Positions 5,268 through 9,138 of a stretch of 9,138 nucleotides of DNA are shown here, one piece after another. The position numbers and the translations under genes were made by a program. A model generated the notes under the pieces. It did no database searches. It worked only from the letters and a program-made list of their open reading frames with translations, and was not told the DNA's origin. Each line of letters opens with the position of its first letter. Position 1 is the first letter of the stretch. The DNA comes from Alphaproteobacteria bacterium (GTDB taxonomy: Bacteria; Pseudomonadota; Alphaproteobacteria; Rs-D84; NBLK01): the NCBI GenBank assembly GCA_016936785.1, contig JAFGXE010000079.1:1-9138 (forward strand), in the 5' to 3' direction.

Positions 5268-5991
5268 TGCCTATGTGTTGACTCTTTTTCCAGAAATGTT
5301 CCCGACATTGCTTGGACAAGCTCTTGCCGGAAAGGCGCTGGATAATGGTGTTTGGAAACTTCATGTTTCAAATATTCGAGACTTTGCAGAGGATATTCAT
5401 AAGAGTGTTGACGATATGCCTTATGGTGGCGGTGCAGGAATGGTGATGCGTCCAGATGTTCTTGGGCGTGCAATTGAAAGCTTACCAAAAGATGTGCCTA
5501 TTTATTATTTGTCACCACGCGGACAACCCCTCCAGCAGTCTCAAGTAAAGAGTTTTGCAAAACAAAATTCGATTGGGTTGATTTGTGGGCGGTATGAAGG
5601 AATTGATGAGCGCGTACTGGACTATTATGGAATTAAAGAATTAAGCATTGGAGACTATGTGCTTTCTGGTGGTGAAGTGGGTGCTCATGTCGTTCTTGAT
5701 GCGATTATTCGATTGAGAGAGGGATTTATGGGACAACCAGAGTCACTTTCAGAAGAAAGTTTTGAAAATAATTTGTTGGAATATCCGCACTATACACGGC
5801 CAGCAGTTTGGAAAGAACAGGAGGTGCCAGAAGTACTTTTGTCTGGTCATCATGAAAAAATTAAACAATGGCGACATCAAAAATCGCAGGAAATTACAGC
5901 AGAACGTCGCCCCGATTTACTTCAAGTGGCTACGTTGAAAAAAAAAGACTTGAAATTTAGGAAAAAAGACGCCAAAATGAGGGCGAAATAA
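5248..5991 (+). CDS. trmD: tRNA (guanine-37-N1)-methyltransferase TrmD
   Basis: TrmD uses S-adenosylmethionine to methylate G37 of tRNAs with G36, preventing +1 frameshifting. I chose ATG 5248 (247 aa), 20 nt inside rimM, because it gives the normal start MTQTCFNAYVLTLFPEMFP; an in-frame ATG at 5218 would add ten unrelated residues. The SPOUT trefoil-knot motifs are all present: YGGGAGM (59-65), SPRGQ (89-93), CGRYEGIDERV (113-123) and SIGDYVLSGGE (133-143), including the conserved Asp matching E. coli Asp169. HYTRPAVW (181-188) and LLSGHHEKIKQWR (197-209) complete the C-terminal domain. A Lys-rich tail ends the protein. It should also act on the G36-containing tRNA-Leu encoded just upstream, which carries G37. 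Confidence 0.97.
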   Translation: MTQTCFNAYVLTLFPEMFPTLLGQALAGKALDNGVWKLHVSNIRDFAEDIHKSVDDMPYGGGAGMVMRPDVLGRAIESLPKDVPIYYLSPRGQPLQQSQVKSFAKQNSIGLICGRYEGIDERVLDYYGIKELSIGDYVLSGGEVGAHVVLDAIIRLREGFMGQPESLSEESFENNLLEYPHYTRPAVWKEQEVPEVLLSGHHEKIKQWRHQKSQEITAERRPDLLQVATLKKKDLKFRKKDAKMRAK

Positions 5992-6004
5992 AAAGGATGA
6001 TCAC

Positions 6005-6397
6005 ATGAATTTTTTACAGTTATTCGATAAAAAGAATATTGAAAAAAGTGGAAAAACATTTCCAACATTTAAAGCAGGCGATACACTTAAAGTTCACACA
6101 AAAGTTGTTGAAGGAAAAAATCAACGTATTCAGATTTTTGAAGGTATATGTCTTGGACGTAAAAGTCGCGGTATGGGATCAACGTTTGTTGTGCGTAAAA
6201 TCGCAAGTGGTGTTGGTGTGGAGCGTATTTTTCCGCTTTATTCTGAGAATATTGAACAAATTGAAAAAGTGCGTATCGGTAAAGTGCGTCGCGCACGTTT
6301 GAATTATCTCCGTGATTTACGTGGACGTAAAGCCCGTATCGTTGAAGATATTAAAAAAGCACAAAAAGAACGTGAGGAAGCTAAAGCAACTTCATGA
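6005..6397 (+). CDS. rplS: 50S ribosomal protein L19
   Basis: L19 lies at the interface between the ribosomal subunits. The 130-aa product is slightly longer than the usual 115-125. It has FKAGDTLKVHTKVVEG (22-37), FEGICLGRKSRGMGSTF (45-61), VRKIASGVGVERIFPLYS (63-80) and the basic end KVRRARLNYLRDLRGRKARI. A short Lys/Glu-rich tail (about 118-130) follows. AAGGA before ATG 6005 is a clear ribosome binding site, 13 bp after the trmD stop. Its TGA stop overlaps the mlaD ATG (ATGA), which couples ribosomal-protein and envelope-gene translation. Confidence 0.98.
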   Translation: MNFLQLFDKKNIEKSGKTFPTFKAGDTLKVHTKVVEGKNQRIQIFEGICLGRKSRGMGSTFVVRKIASGVGVERIFPLYSENIEQIEKVRIGKVRRARLNYLRDLRGRKARIVEDIKKAQKEREEAKATS

Positions 6398-6915
6398 ACA
6401 ATTTGAAAGAATTTTTCAAAAAGGCTGTTTCACGTATCCGAATGATGATACGTCGTGAACAGCCTTTTGAAACATTATTGGGCGTGTTTGTTCTGTTCCT
6501 CAGTGTTTTTTTCTTATTTTGGGCGATGTCTAAAGCGGATCTTAAGCGCATCGATGGTTATACGCTTTATGCGTCTTTTTCTAAAATTACTTCTTTGTCT
6601 GAAGGAACAAATGTTGCGCTTCATGGTGTTAAGGTTGGTTCAATTGAGGAAATATCTCTCGACTCTCATGACTATACAGTTAAGATAAAAATGACGATTG
6701 ATCCGCATGTGAAATTGCCTCGAGACACAATTGCAGAAATTGCAACAGATGGCTTGATTGGTGATCGCTATTTGCGTTTGAAATTAGGAGAGGCGCCTGA
6801 GTTTTTGCAAGAAGGTGAAACGATGGGGTCAACTGATTTTCTTTCTTTGGAAGATATGATTGGGCAAGTATTATTTAGTTCAGGGTCAGAAGAAAAATCA
6901 GATGAGGCTGAATAA
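6394..6915 (+). CDS. mlaD: MlaD-like MCE-domain phospholipid-transport protein
   Basis: MlaD is the inner-membrane-anchored, periplasmic MCE component of the Mla ABC system, which moves phospholipids between outer and inner membranes. The 173-aa product has a basic cytoplasmic N-terminus (1-22), one membrane segment (about 27-46, GVFVLFLSVFFLFWAM) and one MCE domain (about 54-133). Family motifs are SEGTNVALHGVKVGSIEEI and DGLIGDRYLRL. An acidic tail ends the protein. The N-terminal part before the membrane segment is longer than in E. coli. It overlaps rplS by 4 nt, and the DUF2155 gene starts 1 nt after its stop. mlaE and mlaF are not in this window. Confidence 0.9.
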   Translation: MNNLKEFFKKAVSRIRMMIRREQPFETLLGVFVLFLSVFFLFWAMSKADLKRIDGYTLYASFSKITSLSEGTNVALHGVKVGSIEEISLDSHDYTVKIKMTIDPHVKLPRDTIAEIATDGLIGDRYLRLKLGEAPEFLQEGETMGSTDFLSLEDMIGQVLFSSGSEEKSDEAE

Positions 6916-6916
6916 A

Positions 6917-7300
6917 ATGCGCTATTTCTTATTTTCTTTATTTTTGTTATTTTTTGGTCTTGCTTTGACTCTCAAAGCAGAAGAAATATCTAGAGATAAA
7001 GCTGTTGTGCGTGTTCTTAATCGTATGAAGGGAATCACGAAAACATTGACGATTCCAGTAAGTGAGTCGGATTCTTTTGAAACACTTAAAATCACTGTCA
7101 AAGCGTGTTATGAGCGTCCGCATGCTGTTGGAATTCAGTCTAATTATTGGGCGTTTATTCAAGTAGTTGATACAGAAAAACAAGGCGATTCAACTTTGTT
7201 TTCAGGGTGGATGCCTTCAATTCAACGCGGAGAGTCAACTCTCTCAGATCCAACATATGATGTTTGGATTAAATCTTGTTCTCAAAACGAGTCTCAATAA
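6917..7300 (+). CDS. Secreted DUF2155 family protein
   Basis: This 127-aa protein has a signal peptide: MRYFLFSLFLLFFGLALTLKA with predicted cleavage after Ala-21, so it is probably periplasmic. The mature part matches DUF2155: KAVVRVLNRMKGITKTLTIPV, then FETLKITVKACYERP, LFSGWMPS and DPTYDVWIKSC. Cys-64 and Cys-121 are the only mature cysteines and could form a disulfide. The family function is unknown; it is mostly alphaproteobacterial and commonly sits next to mlaD, as here, which suggests an envelope role. I chose ATG 6917, 1 nt after mlaD, because GAGG lies 9 nt upstream; ATG 6902 in frame would add five residues. It is probably the last gene of the rpsP operon. Confidence 0.9.
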   Translation: MRYFLFSLFLLFFGLALTLKAEEISRDKAVVRVLNRMKGITKTLTIPVSESDSFETLKITVKACYERPHAVGIQSNYWAFIQVVDTEKQGDSTLFSGWMPSIQRGESTLSDPTYDVWIKSCSQNESQ

Positions 7301-7333
7301 ATAAAATACTTATCTATCTTGCTATTAACTACA

Positions 7334-7350
7334 ATTGAATTGATTTCAAT
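7334..7350. promoter_or_regulatory. Inverted repeat at the promoter of the 7375 gene
   Basis: ATTGAA-N5-TTCAAT is a perfect 6-bp dyad that overlaps the candidate -35 box TTGATT (7340-7345). It has no T run after it, so it does not look like a terminator. It could be an operator for a dimeric regulator, but such A/T dyads also arise by chance. Confidence 0.3.
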
Positions 7351-7368
7351 CTTCTGATTTGATATTGT
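7340..7368 (+). promoter_or_regulatory. Candidate promoter of the 7375-8732 gene pair
   Basis: TTGATT (7340-7345) and TATTGT (7363-7368) are spaced by 17 bp. The predicted start falls at about 7374-7376, on the ATG of the next gene, so the message would be leaderless. This agrees with the lack of any ribosome binding site there. The -10 match is only moderate (4/6). Confidence 0.4.
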
Positions 7369-7374
7369 TATCAG

Positions 7375-8073
7375 ATGGTTTCCGAAAAAGACAAACTTCT
7401 TATTGAACAGTTTTTTATTCCAACAATTCAGGATTCTGAAATGGACAAGGCGTCTGTTGCAGGATTGTGTCGCATGACTGCTGAGCGCAAGTTTCCTGCG
7501 ATGTTGGTGCCCTCGAATCATATTGGTTTTGCATGGAGTTGTTTGGAGTATCATTCGGCTTTAATTATCAGTCGCTTTGATATTGAATCAACAACAATTG
7601 CAGAACTTGCAAAAGTCGTCAAAGAAGGGGTTGATTTTTGCGAACTGCTTCTTCCTGAATCTTTTTTTTATGCATCAGATTTGGATGCGCAATTTTATCT
7701 CTATCAAGAAAGTCTTTCTGAAACACTTCCTTTAGGAAAGACGTTGATGGCACTTCCGTATTATGCACTGAGTTCGCGCGAACAAACAGGATTGTTCTTA
7801 CGTTTATTTGCGCCGTATCGTGGGCTTGTTTTGACTCAAGATGGCTTGCCTGTTGCTGAAAAATTAATGCGCGTATATCGGTTGTTTGAAACAATTCGCG
7901 AATCTGGAATTCTTCCGTCTGTTATTTATTTTGATCTTATTGGTTTAAAGGATCCTCTGTTTTTTGCACAAAATGTGATACGTCTTAAAAAACAAATTTT
8001 AAAAGGGATTACATTTGATTTTGGCTTTCATGTTGCGCCTAAAGTTCTTTTGAAGAATGGGCTTTTGAAGTGA
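7375..8073 (+). CDS. Uncharacterised 232-aa protein, possibly a degenerate DeoC-like TIM barrel
   Basis: I do not firmly recognise this gene. It is cytoplasmic in appearance (no signal peptide or membrane segment). By eye its segment order resembles deoxyribose-phosphate aldolase: LIEQFFIPT near the N-terminus for the DeoC 'DHTLL' strand, SVAGLCRMTAERKFPAMLVP (27-46) for the 'LC..A...F..VCV.P' strand, then VVKEGVDFCELLLP (81-94) and GKTLMALPYYALSSREQTG (121-139). The Schiff-base segment 'VKTSTG' would align with LVLTQDG (151-157), with no Lys, so aldolase activity looks unlikely. The start must lie after the in-frame stop at 7360; ATG 7375 has no ribosome binding site, while ATG 7441 has AGGA 8 nt upstream but would lose the first strand. 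A hydrolase gene overlaps its stop by 4 nt. Confidence 0.75.
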   Translation: MVSEKDKLLIEQFFIPTIQDSEMDKASVAGLCRMTAERKFPAMLVPSNHIGFAWSCLEYHSALIISRFDIESTTIAELAKVVKEGVDFCELLLPESFFYASDLDAQFYLYQESLSETLPLGKTLMALPYYALSSREQTGLFLRLFAPYRGLVLTQDGLPVAEKLMRVYRLFETIRESGILPSVIYFDLIGLKDPLFFAQNVIRLKKQILKGITFDFGFHVAPKVLLKNGLLK

Positions 8074-8732
8074 CTCCATTAAAAACAATTTTTTCTTCCT
8101 GTGAAAAACCAGCGTATCTATGTGTTTTTCTACATGGGTATGGGGCGGATGCACAAGATCTTGCCGGGTTATTTCCATATTATAGAGTGTTGAACAATGT
8201 GCTATGTGTTTCTATAGAAGCGCCCCATGCAATTCCAGGGTATCCGATGGGAAAAGAATGGTATCCTTTAGATGATTCGTTTCGTCAAGTGATTCACCAA
8301 AGAGATTCTAAGGAAATAAAGTCTTTTCTTCAAAAAACAGAGTCTGCGCGTAATGGATCTATTCAACTTTTGGAAAAAACGATTCGTGAAATTTGTGAAG
8401 CGCGTCAAATTTTAGAGGGAAAGGTTATTTTAACAGGATTTTCTCAAGGTGCTGGGCTCGCGCTTGCTTTGTCGCAGAGAATAAAAACGTTGGGCGTAAT
8501 GTCGTTTTCGGGACTTCTCCTTCCCCCTTATGCGGGAGATGTTCCTCTATGGCTCTTTCATGGCGAAGCCGATTCGGTTATTCCTTTTTTCTATGCCTCT
8601 CAGATTTATAAACAGATTCAAAAAGAGCGACCTTGTTCTTTCTTTCCGATTCCGCAGGTTGATCATACAATTTCTTCTTTTGCGATTGAAAAATCATGTC
8701 TTTTTATAAAAAATGCTTGCGGTCAAAATTAA
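8070..8732 (+). CDS. Alpha/beta hydrolase, phospholipase/carboxylesterase family
   Basis: The family hydrolyses carboxylic esters, lysophospholipids or acyl-thioesters; the natural substrate here is not evident. The 220-aa product has the typical length. It shows LHGYGADAQDLAGL (21-34, oxyanion region), EAPHAIPGYPMGKEWYPL (50-67), the nucleophile elbow GFSQGAG (123-129, Ser-125), HGEADSVIP (164-172, Asp-168) and VDHTIS (197-202, His-199), so the catalytic triad is complete. There is no signal peptide, so it is probably cytoplasmic. The start is GTG at 8070, overlapping the previous stop (GTGA) for translational coupling. The tight link suggests that it works with the 7375 protein. Confidence 0.92.
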   Translation: MTPLKTIFSSCEKPAYLCVFLHGYGADAQDLAGLFPYYRVLNNVLCVSIEAPHAIPGYPMGKEWYPLDDSFRQVIHQRDSKEIKSFLQKTESARNGSIQLLEKTIREICEARQILEGKVILTGFSQGAGLALALSQRIKTLGVMSFSGLLLPPYAGDVPLWLFHGEADSVIPFFYASQIYKQIQKERPCSFFPIPQVDHTISSFAIEKSCLFIKNACGQN

Positions 8733-8744
8733 ACCTGCTATGTT
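8717..8744 (+). promoter_or_regulatory. Candidate promoter of dnaN
   Basis: TTGCGG (8717-8722) and TATGTT (8739-8744) are separated by 16 bp and overlap the end of the hydrolase gene. Both boxes are 4/6 matches. The 49-bp gap before dnaN holds no terminator, so transcription may also come through from the genes upstream. Confidence 0.3.
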
Positions 8745-8781
8745 AAAATACATCTATATTTAAAAGGGAAAAGGATAAGAA

Positions 8782-9138
8782 ATGCGGTTTACTGTTTCAC
8801 GTCAGGATTTGTTGAAAACACTTTCACACGTTGTACCAATTGCTGAGCGTAAGAGCACAATTCCGATTCTTTCTAATCTCAAAGTGGAAGCTGGGAATGA
8901 ACTGCTTTTTACAGCAACCAATACCGATATTGAAACAATCGAAAAAGTGCCAGCACAGATTGCTGAAGAAGGGAAAACAACTGTTCCAGCGCACGTGTTA
9001 TATGATATTGTGAAAAAACTTCCAGAGGGAGAACTTTCATTTTCTATGCAAGATTCTCAAATGATTATTTCTGCCGGTCGCGCACGTTTTGCGTTGCCGT
9101 GTTTGCCAGCTGATGATTTTCCAATGATGGCTGGTGCG
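8782..9138 (+). CDS. dnaN: DNA polymerase III beta sliding clamp, 5' part
   Basis: DnaN is the ring-shaped clamp that tethers DNA polymerase III and other enzymes to DNA. The window holds 119 codons of an expected 365-375, cut by the right edge; this is the first of three similar domains. It opens MRFTVSRQDLLKTLSHVVPIAERKSTIPILSNL, a classic DnaN start. ATNTDIETIEKVPA and the PAHVLYDIVKKLPEGELSF segment follow, then FALPCLPADDFPMM. AAAGGAT 6 nt before ATG 8782 is a good ribosome binding site. It is not next to dnaA in this window; the gene on its left is the hydrolase. Confidence 0.97.
   Translation, partial: MRFTVSRQDLLKTLSHVVPIAERKSTIPILSNLKVEAGNELLFTATNTDIETIEKVPAQIAEEGKTTVPAHVLYDIVKKLPEGELSFSMQDSQMIISAGRARFALPCLPADDFPMMAGA

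Noticed and set aside
6860..6916. Longer N-terminus for the DUF2155 protein, from ATG 6860
   Set aside because: It would put 19 polar residues before a clean signal peptide and overlap mlaD by 56 nt; ATG 6917 has a GAGG site and a normal signal peptide.
7294..7554. Minus-strand ORF across the 7301-7374 gap
   Set aside because: Most of it is antisense to the 7375 gene, and it has no promoter, ribosome binding site or recognisable domain.
1..9138. CRISPR array, prophage, toxin-antitoxin or defence island
   Set aside because: No regularly spaced repeats, integrase, phage or effector genes were seen; apart from one short repeat all genes are core housekeeping or small metabolic genes.

Overview
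The window reads as a chromosomal housekeeping segment of an AT-rich alphaproteobacterium. Three things point there: the run rpsP-rimM-trmD-rplS followed directly by mlaD and a DUF2155 gene, the long Lys/Glu/Ala tail on S16, and an MnmE of alphaproteobacterial type. The low G+C (about 38-40% by eye), short gaps and a dispersed palindromic repeat of the 'GTCATC...GAGCGAAGCGA...GATCTC' kind fit a host-associated lineage such as Holosporales or Rickettsiales. That placement is an inference.

Layout. Left end: the 5' part of mnmE on the minus strand (1-818, cut by the window edge after the G3 motif), then tRNA-Gly(GCC), also minus (921-996). A compact divergent promoter region (997-1124) serves the tRNA leftward and rplU-rpmA rightward. 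rpmA ends at a strong hairpin-plus-T-run terminator (1701-1728) that faces the convergent, minus-strand ssb-rarA pair (3590-1799). A 463-bp stretch without a clear gene (3591-4053) holds an imperfect palindromic repeat, a 38-codon ORF starting inside it, and a good promoter for tRNA-Leu (4054-4140), whose anticodon reads AAG. A leader with two hairpins (4204-4248) precedes the tightly packed plus-strand run rpsP-rimM-trmD-rplS-mlaD-DUF2155 (4296-7300). After a 74-bp gap comes a second small plus-strand unit: an unrecognised 232-aa protein that may be a degenerate DeoC-like barrel, overlapped by 4 nt by an alpha/beta-hydrolase esterase gene. The 5' third of dnaN closes the window (8782 onward).

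Functionally it is mostly translation (ribosomal proteins L21, L27, S16, L19; RimM and TrmD; two tRNAs; MnmE for wobble-uridine modification) and replication or repair (SSB, RarA, DnaN), with two envelope genes (MlaD and a secreted DUF2155 protein) attached to the ribosomal operon. I see no phage, CRISPR, transposase or defence system. The most unusual items are the tRNA-Leu with an A34 anticodon, the poorly recognised 7375-8073 protein with a possibly leaderless start, the repeat with its embedded ORF upstream of ssb, and the structured rpsP leader.
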